The notes under the pieces were generated by a model. It did no database searches. It was not told the origin of the DNA and saw only the letters and a program-made list of their open reading frames with translations. From Microbacteriaceae bacterium (GTDB lineage: Bacteria > Actinomycetota > Actinomycetes > Actinomycetales > Microbacteriaceae), in NCBI GenBank assembly GCA_025464995.1, contig JAODMO010000021.1:1-64000 (forward strand): a stretch of 64,000 nt of DNA. The letters are read 5' to 3'. The position numbers and the translations under genes are program-made. Of the stretch, positions 1 through 10,094 are shown one piece after another (the stretch's first letter is position 1; every line of letters starts with the position of its first letter).

Positions 1-126
1 CCGACCCTCGACGCCGAGGGCAAGAACACCGTGCGCACTCGCCTGCTCGAGCACTTCGAGGTCGTCGGGGTGGACGACCCGCGCGTCGTCGCGGCTCGCC
101 GTCGCCTCACGGCGCTGCTCTACTAG
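1..126 (+). CDS. C-terminal end of a YbbN-like thioredoxin/TPR protein (partial, 5' end outside window)
   Basis: Frame 1 reads PTLDAEGKNTVRTRLLEHFEVVGVDDPRVVAARRRLTALLY*, resembling the C-terminus of actinobacterial co-chaperone YbbN proteins. Confidence 0.6.
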   Translation, partial: PTLDAEGKNTVRTRLLEHFEVVGVDDPRVVAARRRLTALLY

Positions 127-140
127 CACGAGCCCGCCAC

Positions 141-180
141 ACGACAGAACGCCCGGGCCATCGCCCGGGCGTTCTGTCGT
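141..180. terminator. Bidirectional intrinsic-type terminator between convergent genes
   Basis: Perfect 18-bp inverted repeat ACGACAGAACGCCCGGGC / GCCCGGGCGTTCTGTCGT with a 4-nt loop. Confidence 0.85.
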
Positions 181-188
181 GGGTGCTA

Positions 189-2360
189 CTACTTGCGCAG
201 CTTGAGCCAGAGGCCCGCAAGCGGCGGCAGTGTCAGCTCGGCCGAGGCCGGTCGCCCGTTCCACGGGGTCTCGGTGGCGGTGACGGCGCCGAGGTTGCCC
301 ACGCCGCTTCCGCCGTACTCGACCGCGTCGGTGTTGACGACCTCGTCCCAGATTCCCGCGAACGGAAGCCCGATGCGGCGCGGCCCGACGGGGGCGCCCG
401 AGAAGTTCATGATCACCGCGATGGGGTTGCCCTCGTGATCCCAGCGCAAGAACGAGACGACGTTGTTCTCGGCGTCGCCCGCATCGATCCACTCGAAGCC
501 GCCGGGCTCGTTGTCGCGCTCCCACAGCGGGGCCTCGGCGGTGTAGGTCGCGTTGAGCTTCATCACGAGGCGGTGCAACCCCGCGTGCACGGGCTGGTCG
601 AGGATCCACCAGTCGAGGCCGCGCTCCTCGCTCCACTCCGACGGCTGCCCGAACTCGCTGCCCATGAACAGCAGCTGCTTGCCGGGGTGCGCCCACATGA
701 ACGCGAAGTAGGCGCGAACGTTCGCAAGCTTCTTCCACTGGTCGCCCGGCATCTTGCCGAGCAGCGAACCCTTGCCGTGCACGACCTCGTCGTGGCTTAT
801 CGGCAGCAGGAACTTCTCGGTGTACGCGTAGACCATGCTGAACGTGATCTCGCCGTGGTGGTGAGCGCGGTACATCGGGTCCGTCTCGATGTACGAGAGG
901 CTGTCGTGCATCCAGCCCATGTTCCACTTGATGCCGAAGCCCAGTCCGCCCGCGGCCGTGGGCTCGGTCACTCCCGGCCACGCCGTGGACTCCTCGGCGA
1001 TCATCACGATGCCGGGACTGCGCTTGTAGGCGGTCGCGTTGACCTCCTGCAGCAGGCTGATCGCCTCGAGGTTCTCGCGGCCGCCGTGGATGTTCGGCAG
1101 CCACTGTCCCTCGTCGCGCGAGTAGTCGAGGTAGAGCATGGATGCCACGGCGTCCACCCGGAGTCCGTCGATGTGGAACTCCTCGAGCCAGTACAGTGCG
1201 TTGGCGACGAGGAAGTTGCGCACCTGCGACTGCCCGAAGTTGAAGATCAGCGTGCCCCAGTCCATCTGCTCGCCGCGACGCGGGTCGGAGTGTTCGTAGA
1301 GCGGCTCGCCGTCGAAGCGGGCGAGCGCCCACTCGTCCTTCGGGAAGTGCCCGGGCACCCAGTCCATGATCACGCCGATACCGGCGTTGTGCAGGCTGTC
1401 GATGAGGTACTTGAGCTCGTCGGGGTGGCCGAAGCGGCTCGTCGGCGCGTAGTACCCGGTGACCTGGTATCCCCACGATCCGCCGAACGGATGCTCGGCG
1501 AGGGGCATGAACTCGATGTGCGTGAAGCCGAGCTCGCCCACGTACTCGATGAGCTGGTCGGCGGCCTCACGGTAGCCGAGGCCGGGACGCCACGATCCGA
1601 GGTGCACCTCGTACACGCTCATGGGGGAGTTGTGCGGGTCGGTGGCGGCGCGCTTCTCCAGCCACGCGGCATCCTGCCAGTCGTAGCTCGATTCGAGCAC
1701 CCGCGAACCGGTCGCGGGCGGCACCTCGGTGTAGCGCGCCATCGGGTCCGCTCGAGTGACCCAGTCGCCCGACTGGGTCAGCAGCTCGAACTTGTAGACG
1801 GTGCCGGGCTGGACGCCGGGAACGAAGATCTCCCAGATGCCGTTGTCGTCGAGACGACGCATGGCGTGGGCGTTGCCGAACCAGCCGTTGAAGTCGCCGA
1901 CGACGCGCACCGACTTGGCGTGCGGTGCCCAGACGGAGAAGGCGGTGCCGTCGACGCCCTCGTGCGGACGGAAGTGCGCGCCGAGCACGTGCCACAGCTG
2001 CTCGTGCCGCCCCTCGCCCCACAGGTACAGGTCGATCTCGCCGAACGACGGCACGAAGCGGTACGGGTCTTCGGCGGTCCAGGTCGGACCGTTGTCGTAG
2101 TCGCTCTCGATCACGTAGGCCTGTGAGGGCCCCTCAACGTGGCCCTGCCACAGGCCGTCAGCCACGTGGTCGAGCGCGACGCGCGTGCCGTCGGCCCGCA
2201 CGGCCGTGACGGCCGCGGCGAGCGGACGAAGAACCCGGATGACGTGGCCGTCGTCGACGGGATGCTGGCCGAGCGTGTCGTGCGGCTGGGGGTGGCTTCC
2301 GGAGACGAGGGAGGCGATCAGGCCGGGATGCAGGTCGGGAAGAGCTCGGGCCTGGGTCAT
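189..2360 (-). CDS. glgB: 1,4-alpha-glucan branching enzyme
   Basis: MTQARALPDLHPGLIASLVSGSHPQPHDTLG...; GH13 motifs VILMDWVPGHFPKDEW, GLRVDAVASMLYLDYSR, HDEVVHGKGSL. Confidence 0.95.
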   Translation of the reverse strand: MTQARALPDLHPGLIASLVSGSHPQPHDTLGQHPVDDGHVIRVLRPLAAAVTAVRADGTRVALDHVADGLWQGHVEGPSQAYVIESDYDNGPTWTAEDPYRFVPSFGEIDLYLWGEGRHEQLWHVLGAHFRPHEGVDGTAFSVWAPHAKSVRVVGDFNGWFGNAHAMRRLDDNGIWEIFVPGVQPGTVYKFELLTQSGDWVTRADPMARYTEVPPATGSRVLESSYDWQDAAWLEKRAATDPHNSPMSVYEVHLGSWRPGLGYREAADQLIEYVGELGFTHIEFMPLAEHPFGGSWGYQVTGYYAPTSRFGHPDELKYLIDSLHNAGIGVIMDWVPGHFPKDEWALARFDGEPLYEHSDPRRGEQMDWGTLIFNFGQSQVRNFLVANALYWLEEFHIDGLRVDAVASMLYLDYSRDEGQWLPNIHGGRENLEAISLLQEVNATAYKRSPGIVMIAEESTAWPGVTEPTAAGGLGFGIKWNMGWMHDSLSYIETDPMYRAHHHGEITFSMVYAYTEKFLLPISHDEVVHGKGSLLGKMPGDQWKKLANVRAYFAFMWAHPGKQLLFMGSEFGQPSEWSEERGLDWWILDQPVHAGLHRLVMKLNATYTAEAPLWERDNEPGGFEWIDAGDAENNVVSFLRWDHEGNPIAVIMNFSGAPVGPRRIGLPFAGIWDEVVNTDAVEYGGSGVGNLGAVTATETPWNGRPASAELTLPPLAGLWLKLRK

Positions 2361-4396
2361 GAGTTGCCTTTCGGGTACTCGACGCGGAGGATGTGGACGG
2401 GTTCGGTGAAGGCGTCGAGCCGCACGTAGTTGTCCACCCCCCAGTGGTAGGTCGCGTGGGTGATCAAGTCGGTCACGGCGAATTGGGTGCCGGGCTCGAT
2501 ACCGAACCGCGTCGGGTCGAGGTGCACGGTGGTCTCGCGCACCGAGTGCGGGTCGAGATTCGCGACGACGATGACGGCGTCGGGCTCTCCCGTCGCCGTG
2601 AACTCGCCGGCGGTGTACTTCGAGTACACGAGCATCGAGTCGTCGCCGCTCCAGTGCACGTCGAGGTTGCGCAGCTGCCGCAGCGACGGGTGGGCCGCAC
2701 GGATCTCGTTGAGCCGACGCAGGTACGGAGCGAGCGAGGCACCGTTCTCCTCGGCGAGGGCGAAGTCGCGAGGCTTGAACTGGAACTTCTCGTTGTCGAT
2801 GTTCTCCTCCGAGCCGGGCCGCGCCACGTTCTCGAACAGCTCGTACCCCGAGTACACGCCCCACGTGGGGCTCGCGGTGGCCGCGATCGCCGCGCGCACC
2901 TTGTAGGCCGGCCGCCCGCCGAACTGCAGGTACTCGGTGAGGATGTCGGGGGTGTTGACGAACAGGTTCGGGCGGAAGGTGTCGCTCGTCTCCGAGGACA
3001 GTTCGGTGAGGTAGGTCTCGAGCTCGAGCTTCGTGTTGCGCCAGGTGAAGTACGTGTACGACTGCTGGAAGCCGACGGCCGCGAGAGACTGCATCATCGC
3101 CGGGCGGGTGAACGCCTCGGCGAGGAAGACGATCTCTGGATGCCGCGAGTTGACCTCGTGCAGCAACCACTCCCAGAAGTGCAGCGGCTTGGTGTGCGGA
3201 TTGTCGACGCGGAAGATCGTCACCCCGACACCGATCCAGTACTCCACGATGCGGAGGATCTCGCGGCTCAGCCCCTCGAAGTCGTTGTCGAAGTTGATCG
3301 GATAGATGTCCTGGTACTTCTTCGGCGGGTTCTCCGCGTACGCGATCGTGCCGTCGGGCAGCGTCGTGAACCACTCCGGATGCTCGGTGACCCACGGGTG
3401 GTCGGGGGAGCACTGCAGCGCGAGGTCGATGGCGATCTCGATGCCGTTCTTCTTCGCCCGGGCGAGGAAGTAGCTGAAGTCCTTGATCGTTCCGAGCTCG
3501 GGGTGGATGGCGTCGTGACCACCCTCGGCAGACCCGATGGCCCACGGCGACCCCGGGTCGTTTGGACCGGCGTCGAGCGTGTTGTTGGGGCCCTTGCGGA
3601 AGCGGCGGCCGATGGGATGGATCGGCGGCAGGTAGACCACGTCGAAACCGAGCGCGGCCACCTCGGGGAGTCGCTTGGCGGCCGTGCGGAAGGTACCCGA
3701 CACCCACGAGCCGTCTCTGCGCTGCTTCGCGCCCTCGCTGCGGGGGAAGAACTCGTACCAGCTGCCGACTCCGGCGCGGGAACGCTCCACCCGCAGGGCC
3801 AGTTCCTCGCTGCGCGTGACGTGGCTGCGGAGCGGGTGTGCGGCGATGTGGCTCACGAGCGCGGGGTCGGTCGCGGCGGCCAGGCGCGCGGTGGGAGACA
3901 GCGACGTGTCGGCGAGGGCGGCCGCGGCATCCGTCACCGCCGTCGACGGAGCGGCCCGCTCGAGGAGTTCGAGTCCGATCGCCAGCATGACGTCGACGTC
4001 GACGCCGGCCGGGACCTTGATCTCGGCGTTGTGCAGCCACGTCGCCCAGTCGTCGGTGAAGCCCTCGATCCGATATGTCCAGAAACCGGGGCTTGCCACG
4101 AGGGCGCGAGTGTGCCACGAGTCGGTTCCGGGCGCACCGGGGTACAGACCGTGTCGCGTTTCGACGCCGGAGGGAGACGTCAGAACCAGAACGCCGCCGA
4201 TCTGGTCGTGTCCCTCACGGAAGATCGTCGCCGAAAACGGCACCACTTCTCCCGCGTAAGCCTTGGCCGGCCAGCGGTTCTCGGGCTGCTGCGGCCTCAG
4301 GAAGCGTATGGGTATGCGTCCGATCCTGGACTGGAATCGAGTAGGCACTGTGGGGGCGGGCGCCGCGGCCACAGTGCGTGTTCGTGTAGTCGCCAC
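2357..4396 (-). CDS. glgE: alpha-1,4-glucan:maltose-1-phosphate maltosyltransferase
   Basis: IPIRFLRPQQPENRWPAKAYAGEVVPFSATIFREGHD..., YEFFPRSEG, IFRVDNPHTKPLHFWEWLL; overlaps the glgB start by 4 bp; GTG start chosen at VATTRTR. Confidence 0.93.
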   Translation of the reverse strand: MATTRTRTVAAAPAPTVPTRFQSRIGRIPIRFLRPQQPENRWPAKAYAGEVVPFSATIFREGHDQIGGVLVLTSPSGVETRHGLYPGAPGTDSWHTRALVASPGFWTYRIEGFTDDWATWLHNAEIKVPAGVDVDVMLAIGLELLERAAPSTAVTDAAAALADTSLSPTARLAAATDPALVSHIAAHPLRSHVTRSEELALRVERSRAGVGSWYEFFPRSEGAKQRRDGSWVSGTFRTAAKRLPEVAALGFDVVYLPPIHPIGRRFRKGPNNTLDAGPNDPGSPWAIGSAEGGHDAIHPELGTIKDFSYFLARAKKNGIEIAIDLALQCSPDHPWVTEHPEWFTTLPDGTIAYAENPPKKYQDIYPINFDNDFEGLSREILRIVEYWIGVGVTIFRVDNPHTKPLHFWEWLLHEVNSRHPEIVFLAEAFTRPAMMQSLAAVGFQQSYTYFTWRNTKLELETYLTELSSETSDTFRPNLFVNTPDILTEYLQFGGRPAYKVRAAIAATASPTWGVYSGYELFENVARPGSEENIDNEKFQFKPRDFALAEENGASLAPYLRRLNEIRAAHPSLRQLRNLDVHWSGDDSMLVYSKYTAGEFTATGEPDAVIVVANLDPHSVRETTVHLDPTRFGIEPGTQFAVTDLITHATYHWGVDNYVRLDAFTEPVHILRVEYPKGNS

Positions 4397-4544
4397 CTTC
4401 CGACCGTACCCCCTATTCGCGCGCGATCGCGGCACCGATTGCGAGCAGTCGGCGTTATGGGGGACCATGCGTGTACCCCCGGACTGGGGTGGATGCTTTT
4501 GCATGCATTTCGGGTACCCTGAAAAGGAAGATATCCGTAGTGTT

Positions 4545-4628
4545 CCTCAGAACCCACCGCCGGGTCCTGAGGGGCATGGACAGAGACACCCTCGGACTTC
4601 TGAATGTCCGCGGACCCGAACCGCGGAC
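4545..4628 (+). ncRNA. Candidate structured leader with two tandem hairpins upstream of the small ORF
   Basis: Stem 1 CCTCAG-A-ACCC / GGGT-C-CTGAGG (4545-4572); stem 2 GTCCGCGG-ACCCGAA-CCGCGGAC (4606-4628). Confidence 0.4.
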
Positions 4629-4717
4629 TGGTTGCAACGTAGGGGAACGCCATGGATGGCGGGCTATCGCTCACACGGAAGCCGGGTTGCGGTAATCGAA
4701 CGAACCAAAGGAAGACC

Positions 4718-4873
4718 ATGTTTCCTCGCAGACGCAGACGCATCCTCACCATCGCCGCCGCCTTCGCCGTATTCGCCGCCCTCGGCGCCGCAGCGGCCAC
4801 ACTCCAGGGCATGGAGACCACCGCCGGCACGGACGCCGAGTCGTCCGTCGTCCAGGACGCGATCCGCCCCTGA
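4718..4873 (+). CDS. Small single-pass membrane/exported peptide (51 aa)
   Basis: MFPRRRRRILTIAAAFAVFAALGAAAATLQGMETTAGTDAESSVVQDAIRP; basic N-terminus, hydrophobic core, upstream AAGGAAG. Confidence 0.6.
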   Translation: MFPRRRRRILTIAAAFAVFAALGAAAATLQGMETTAGTDAESSVVQDAIRP

Positions 4874-4932
4874 GCGAAGCACGACGCGCTCCGTTCTCCC
4901 GGGCGTCCGCGAACATGTCCTAGTGTTGTCGC

Positions 4933-7485
4933 GTGAAAGCCATCCGCAGATTTACCGTCCGCACCGTCCTCCCCGAGGCTCTCAGCGGACTGGAGGAACT
5001 CGCCACCAACCTGCGTTGGTCGTGGCATCACCCCACCAAGCAGCTGTTCGCCTCCATCTCGCCGACCGAGTGGGAGCGTAGCGGGCACGATCCGATCGCC
5101 GTACTCGGCGCCGTGGACCCCGCGCGCCTCACCGAGCTCGCAGCGGACGACGACTTCGTCGCCAGCGCCAATGCGCTGCGTGACGAGCTGCACACCTACC
5201 TCAGCGAGCCACGCTGGTACCAGTCGCTCACCGACGCCCCGCCGTCCATCGCCTACTTCTCGCCCGAATTCGGCATCGCCGCGGCGCTTCCGCAGTATTC
5301 GGGGGGGCTCGGTATCCTGGCCGGCGACCACCTGAAGAGCGCGTCCGACCTCGGCGTACCGATCATCGCCGTCGGTCTCTTCTACCGTGCGGGCTACTTC
5401 CGCCAGGCGATCTCCCGCGAGGGCTGGCAGCAGGAGACGTATCCTGTGCTCGATCCCGACGGGCTTCCGCTCAGCGTGTTGCGCCACCCGGACGGCCGCG
5501 CCGCCATGATCACGCTCGCCCTTCCCGACGGTCGCGCGCTCGCCGCGCGCATCTGGCGCGTGCAGGTCGGCCGCGTGAACCTCCTGCTGCTCGACACCGA
5601 CGTGCCGGAGAACGACGACGAGCTGCGCTCGGTCACCGACCGCCTCTACGGCGGCGGCGGCGAGCACCGCCTGCTGCAGGAACTGCTGCTCGGCATCGGC
5701 GGCGTGCGCGCCATCGGCGTCTTCACCGAGCTCACGGGCGCACCCGAGCCGATGGTCTTCCACACCAACGAGGGCCACGCCGGCTTCCTCGGACTCGAGC
5801 GCATCAGTGACCTCATCGGCGGCGGCCTCTCGTTCGCCGAGGCGCTTCAGGTGGTGCGGGCCGGCACCGTGTTCACGACGCACACGCCCGTGCCAGCGGG
5901 GATCGACCGGTTCGAGGCATCCCTCATCACGCGGTACTTCTCCACGGAGCTGCTGCCCGGCGTCGACGTGACGGACGTGCTCGCCCTCGGCGCGGAGAAC
6001 TACGAGGGAGGTGCGCACGACACCTTCAACATGGCGGTCATGGGCCTTCGTCTCGGCCAGCGCGCCAACGGCGTCTCGAAGCTGCACGGCGAGGTCTCCC
6101 GCGGCATGTTCGGCGCGCTCTGGCCGGGCTTCGACCAGGAGGACGTGCCGATCACCTCGGTGACCAACGGCGTGCACGCGCCCACTTGGACCGACCCGCT
6201 GCTGCTCGACCTGGCGAAGTCGAAATTCGGCGCGGGCGACACCACCTCGTGCGACTGGAACTCGCCGGCGATCTCCGACGGCGAGCTCTGGCAGGTGCGC
6301 AACGCCATGCGCACCCAGCTCGTCGGCGACGCGCGTCGCCGCGTCGCAGACGCCTGGCACGAGCAGAACCCCGGCGTCGGCGACCCCATCTGGTACTCGT
6401 CGCTGCTCGATCCCGACATCCTCACGATCGGGTTCGCTCGCCGCGTGCCGACCTACAAGCGCCTGACGCTCATGCTGCACGACGAAGACCGCCTGCGGTC
6501 GCTGCTGCTGCACCCGACGAGACCGATCCAGATCGTCATCGCGGGTAAGTCGCACCCCGCCGACGACGAGGGAAAGCGCCTCATCCAGCGTCTCGTGGAG
6601 TTCGCGTCGGAGCTCGACGTGCGTGAGCGCATCGTCTTCCTTCCGAACTACGACATCGCCATGGCCCAGCTGCTCTACCCGGGAACGGACGTGTGGCTCA
6701 ACAACCCGCTGCGCCCGCTCGAGGCGTGCGGCACGTCGGGCATGAAGGCGGCCCTCAACGGATCCCTCAACCTGTCCATCCTCGACGGCTGGTGGGCCGA
6801 GTTCTACGACCAGGAGAACGGCTGGGCCATCCCGTCCGCCGACTCCGCGGGCGACAGTGCCGAACGCGACAAGCTCGAGGCCGACAGCATGTACGACCTC
6901 ATCGAGCACCAGATCGCGCCGCGCTTCTACGACCGTGGCGCCGACGGGGTTCCGCACCGCTGGGTCGAGTCCATCCGCCACACCCTCTCCACCCTGTCGC
7001 CGGAGCTGTCCGCCGACAGGATGGTGCGGGAGTACGTCGAGCGCCTGTACATCCCCGCGGCCGCCGCCGAAGAGGAGATCAGCGCGGGCGCCTACCAGCC
7101 GGCGCGCGAGCTCGCGGCGTGGAAGACGCGCGTCGCCTCGGCCTGGTCGGGCGTGCAGGTCACCCACGTCGAGTCTGGCGGGGTGGACGCCGTGCCCCAG
7201 GTGGGTGACTCGCTGCACGTGCGCGCGCAGGTCGAGCTCGGCGGCCTGAACGCCGAGGACGTCACGGTGCAGGTGGTCTACGGGCGGGCACGTGACGGCG
7301 ACCGCCTCGTCGACACGCACCACACCGACCTCGAGTTCGCGGCGGCCGCCGGCGAGACGTCGACCTTCGCGGGCACCGTGCAGCTGGGCCGCGCCGGCAG
7401 CTTCGGGTACAACGTCCGTGTCGTTCCGCGCCACCCGCTGCTCGCTTCGGCGGCGGAGATGGGGCTCGTCGCGGTCGCCGTGTAG
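4933..7485 (+). CDS. glgP: Alpha-glucan phosphorylase (DUF3417-type N-terminus)
   Basis: 850 aa: MKAIRRFTVRTVLPEALSGLEELATNLRWSWHHPT..., PQYSGGLGILAGDHLKSASDLG, RPLEACGTSGMKAALNG. Confidence 0.94.
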   Translation: MKAIRRFTVRTVLPEALSGLEELATNLRWSWHHPTKQLFASISPTEWERSGHDPIAVLGAVDPARLTELAADDDFVASANALRDELHTYLSEPRWYQSLTDAPPSIAYFSPEFGIAAALPQYSGGLGILAGDHLKSASDLGVPIIAVGLFYRAGYFRQAISREGWQQETYPVLDPDGLPLSVLRHPDGRAAMITLALPDGRALAARIWRVQVGRVNLLLLDTDVPENDDELRSVTDRLYGGGGEHRLLQELLLGIGGVRAIGVFTELTGAPEPMVFHTNEGHAGFLGLERISDLIGGGLSFAEALQVVRAGTVFTTHTPVPAGIDRFEASLITRYFSTELLPGVDVTDVLALGAENYEGGAHDTFNMAVMGLRLGQRANGVSKLHGEVSRGMFGALWPGFDQEDVPITSVTNGVHAPTWTDPLLLDLAKSKFGAGDTTSCDWNSPAISDGELWQVRNAMRTQLVGDARRRVADAWHEQNPGVGDPIWYSSLLDPDILTIGFARRVPTYKRLTLMLHDEDRLRSLLLHPTRPIQIVIAGKSHPADDEGKRLIQRLVEFASELDVRERIVFLPNYDIAMAQLLYPGTDVWLNNPLRPLEACGTSGMKAALNGSLNLSILDGWWAEFYDQENGWAIPSADSAGDSAERDKLEADSMYDLIEHQIAPRFYDRGADGVPHRWVESIRHTLSTLSPELSADRMVREYVERLYIPAAAAEEEISAGAYQPARELAAWKTRVASAWSGVQVTHVESGGVDAVPQVGDSLHVRAQVELGGLNAEDVTVQVVYGRARDGDRLVDTHHTDLEFAAAAGETSTFAGTVQLGRAGSFGYNVRVVPRHPLLASAAEMGLVAVAV

Positions 7486-7509
7486 CGGTCGCTGGGCCCG
7501 TCGAAGCTC

Positions 7510-8004
7510 CTATTCGCGCGCGATCGCCGCCACGCTGCCCCCGGTGATGCGAAGCAGGTCGGCGGGCGCGAGCTCGATGTCGAAGCCGCGCCGCCCCCCG
7601 GAGACGAAGATCGAGGGGTAGAGCTCAGCCGTCTCGTCGAGCACCGTGGGGTGCGGCGTCTTCTGTCCGATCGGGCTGATGCCTCCGACGATGTAGCCGG
7701 TCTTGCGCTGCGCGACGGCGGGGTCTGCCATGACCGCCTTCTTCCCTCCGATGGCACGAGCGAGGGCCCGGAGGTCGAGCGTGCCCGTGACCGGCACGAT
7801 GGCGACGACGAGCGAGCCGTCCACCTCGGCGAGCAGCGTCTTGAACACCTGCTCGGGGTCGAGGCCGAGGGCGGACGCCGCCTCGGTGCCGTAGTTCGTG
7901 TTCGCCGCGTCGTGCTCGTAGGCGTGAGGGAGGAACCGGATGCCGGCCGCCGTAAGGGCCACCGTCGCGGGGGTGCCCCCCGCGGCATCCGTGTGCTTGC
8001 TCAT
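7510..8004 (-). CDS. ybaK: Cys-tRNA(Pro) deacylase, YbaK/EbsC family
   Basis: MSKHTDAAGGTPATVALTAAGI...VFKTLLAEVDG...GKKAVMADPAVAQRKTGYIVGGISPIGQK. Confidence 0.92.
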   Translation of the reverse strand: MSKHTDAAGGTPATVALTAAGIRFLPHAYEHDAANTNYGTEAASALGLDPEQVFKTLLAEVDGSLVVAIVPVTGTLDLRALARAIGGKKAVMADPAVAQRKTGYIVGGISPIGQKTPHPTVLDETAELYPSIFVSGGRRGFDIELAPADLLRITGGSVAAIARE

Positions 8005-8009
8005 GAGTC

Positions 8010-10055
8010 CTAGTGTGCCCGAAACAGCTGCATGGAGGTACCGACGACCGTGCGCTCGCTGCCCGGCGGGAGCGGCGGGTGGCCCAGCGGCGGCTCGGTG
8101 TGCGACGAGTCCCAGATCAGCTCGTACCCCGTGACGCCCTCGTGCTCCGGCAGCGTGACGGTGACGGGCTCCTCGAGACCGTGCACGACGAGCAGGATGC
8201 GGTTGAACTCCTCGACCTCGGGGGTCGAGGCGGCGAGGTACTGGAGCGTGCGCTCGGCGGGGGAGTCCCAGTCGGCGTCCGACATCGAGAGTCCCTCCTT
8301 GTTGTACCAGTCCATCTGGTTCGCCGAGGGCACCGTCTCGCCGAAGGTTCCGAATCGCACCGGGCGCAGGGCGGGGTTCTCCCGGCGCAGCCGGGCGAGT
8401 GTTCTCGAGACCTCGAGCATGCCGCGCTGCCACTCGTCGTGCTCCCACGCCATCCAGGTCAGCTCGCTGTCGTGGCAGTACGCGTTGTTGTTGCCACGCT
8501 GGCTGCGACCGAACTCGTCGCCCGCCGTGATCATCGGCACACCGGCCGAGAGCATGAGGGTGCCGAGCATATTGCGCTGAGCGCGGCACCGCGCCTCGCG
8601 GATCCCCTCGTCGTCGGTGGGCCCTTCGACCCCGTGGTTGAAGGAGTGGTTGTTCCCGGTGCCGTCGCGATTGTCTTCGCCGTTGCCGAGGTTGTGCTTC
8701 TCGTTGTAGGCGGTGAGGTCGGCCATCGTGAAGCCGTCGTGCGCGGTGACGAAATTGACGGATGCCAGCGGCCCACGCTCGCGCGTGAAGACGTGTGCCG
8801 ATCCCGCGAGCCGCCGGGCGAACGAGCCGATGCCGTTCGAGGCCGAATCTCCCGCCCGCGCGGCCCCCACATCGGTGAGCCAGAAGTCGCGGGTGCGGTC
8901 GCGGTAGCCGTCGTTCCACTCCAGGAAGCCCAGTGGGAAGTTGCCGACCTGCCAGCCGCCCATGCCGACGTCCCACGGCTCGGCGATCATCTTGACTCCG
9001 GCGAGGGCGGGATTGGCGACGATCGCGGCGAGGAGGGGGTGCTCCGGGTCGTACTCGACGCCGTCGTCGCGGCCGAGGGTGACGGCGAGGTCGAACCGGA
9101 AGCCGTCTACCTGCACCTCGTTGGCCCAGTACTCGAGCGAGTCGAGCACGAGTTGCTGCGCGGCCGGGGCGGAGAAGTCGACGGTGTTGCCGCATCCGGT
9201 CACGTCTATATAAGTGCCGTCCTCGGTCTGGCGGTAGTACGACGCGTTGTCGATGCCGCGCAGGCTCGTCGTCGGCCCGTCGGCCCCCTCCTCCGCGGTG
9301 TGGTTGTAGACCACGTCGAGGATGACCTCGAGCCCCGCCGCGTGGAGGTTTTTGACCATCGTCTTCACCTCGCGCAGCACGTCGCCCGCGCCTCCCGCTT
9401 GCGCCGCCCTGGTGGCGTACTCCGCGTGCGGGGTGAAGAAGTTGAGCGTGTTGTAGCCCCAGTAGTTGGTGAGGCCCTGCTTGATCAGCCGTTGTTCGCT
9501 GATCGACTGGTGGATGGGCAGCAGCTCGATCGCGGTTATGCCCAACCCGGTGAGGTAGGCGATCGTCGCGGGATGGCCGAGTCCCGCGTAGGTGCCGCGG
9601 AGCGCCTCCGGCAGGTCGGTGTTGAGCTTCGTGAGGCCCTTGACGTGCGCCTCGTAGAAGACGCTGTGGTCGAGGGGGATGGCGGGCTTGGTGACCCCCT
9701 CCCAGTCGAAGGCGTCGTCGAGCACGGTGGAGCGCCACTCGCCCGCGGACGTTCGCGCGAGACCCCGCGCGTACGGATCGACGAGGTCGAGAACCGGATC
9801 GAAGCGGTGGGTCGGCCCCGTCGGACCGGTGGCACGGACGGTGTAGAGCGCCCCGGCGACCAGGTCAGGCGACTCGGCAGTCCATACGTCGTTCTCGTCC
9901 CGTCGCATCGCAACGGCTGAGGAGAGCCAGTTGGAGTCGCGCTCGTCGTACAGGCAGAGTTCCATGGCCGTGGCGTTGGCCGACCAGACCTTCAACAGCC
10001 CCCCGGTGGATGTGGCGCGCACGCCGAGCGTGCCGGAACCGGGTACCAATGACAT
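8010..10055 (-). CDS. glgX: Glycogen debranching enzyme
   Basis: GH13 isoamylase-type motifs EVILDVVYNHTAEE, DGFRFDLAVTLGR, FVTAHDGFTMADLTAYNEKHN. Confidence 0.93.
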   Translation of the reverse strand: MSLVPGSGTLGVRATSTGGLLKVWSANATAMELCLYDERDSNWLSSAVAMRRDENDVWTAESPDLVAGALYTVRATGPTGPTHRFDPVLDLVDPYARGLARTSAGEWRSTVLDDAFDWEGVTKPAIPLDHSVFYEAHVKGLTKLNTDLPEALRGTYAGLGHPATIAYLTGLGITAIELLPIHQSISEQRLIKQGLTNYWGYNTLNFFTPHAEYATRAAQAGGAGDVLREVKTMVKNLHAAGLEVILDVVYNHTAEEGADGPTTSLRGIDNASYYRQTEDGTYIDVTGCGNTVDFSAPAAQQLVLDSLEYWANEVQVDGFRFDLAVTLGRDDGVEYDPEHPLLAAIVANPALAGVKMIAEPWDVGMGGWQVGNFPLGFLEWNDGYRDRTRDFWLTDVGAARAGDSASNGIGSFARRLAGSAHVFTRERGPLASVNFVTAHDGFTMADLTAYNEKHNLGNGEDNRDGTGNNHSFNHGVEGPTDDEGIREARCRAQRNMLGTLMLSAGVPMITAGDEFGRSQRGNNNAYCHDSELTWMAWEHDEWQRGMLEVSRTLARLRRENPALRPVRFGTFGETVPSANQMDWYNKEGLSMSDADWDSPAERTLQYLAASTPEVEEFNRILLVVHGLEEPVTVTLPEHEGVTGYELIWDSSHTEPPLGHPPLPPGSERTVVGTSMQLFRAH

Positions 10056-10094
10056 GGGTCCCACACTAAGCGCCTCGTGGGTCATGCTTGTTAC

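Noticed and set aside
183-2126. 647-aa plus-strand ORF opposite glgB
   Set aside because: Antisense shadow ORF with no recognisable motifs
2393-4522. 709-aa plus-strand ORF opposite glgE
   Set aside because: Antisense shadow ORF
4297-7434. 1045-aa minus-strand ORF opposite glgP
   Set aside because: Low-complexity R/V/H/E-rich translation antisense to a clear glgP; typical high-GC antisense artefact
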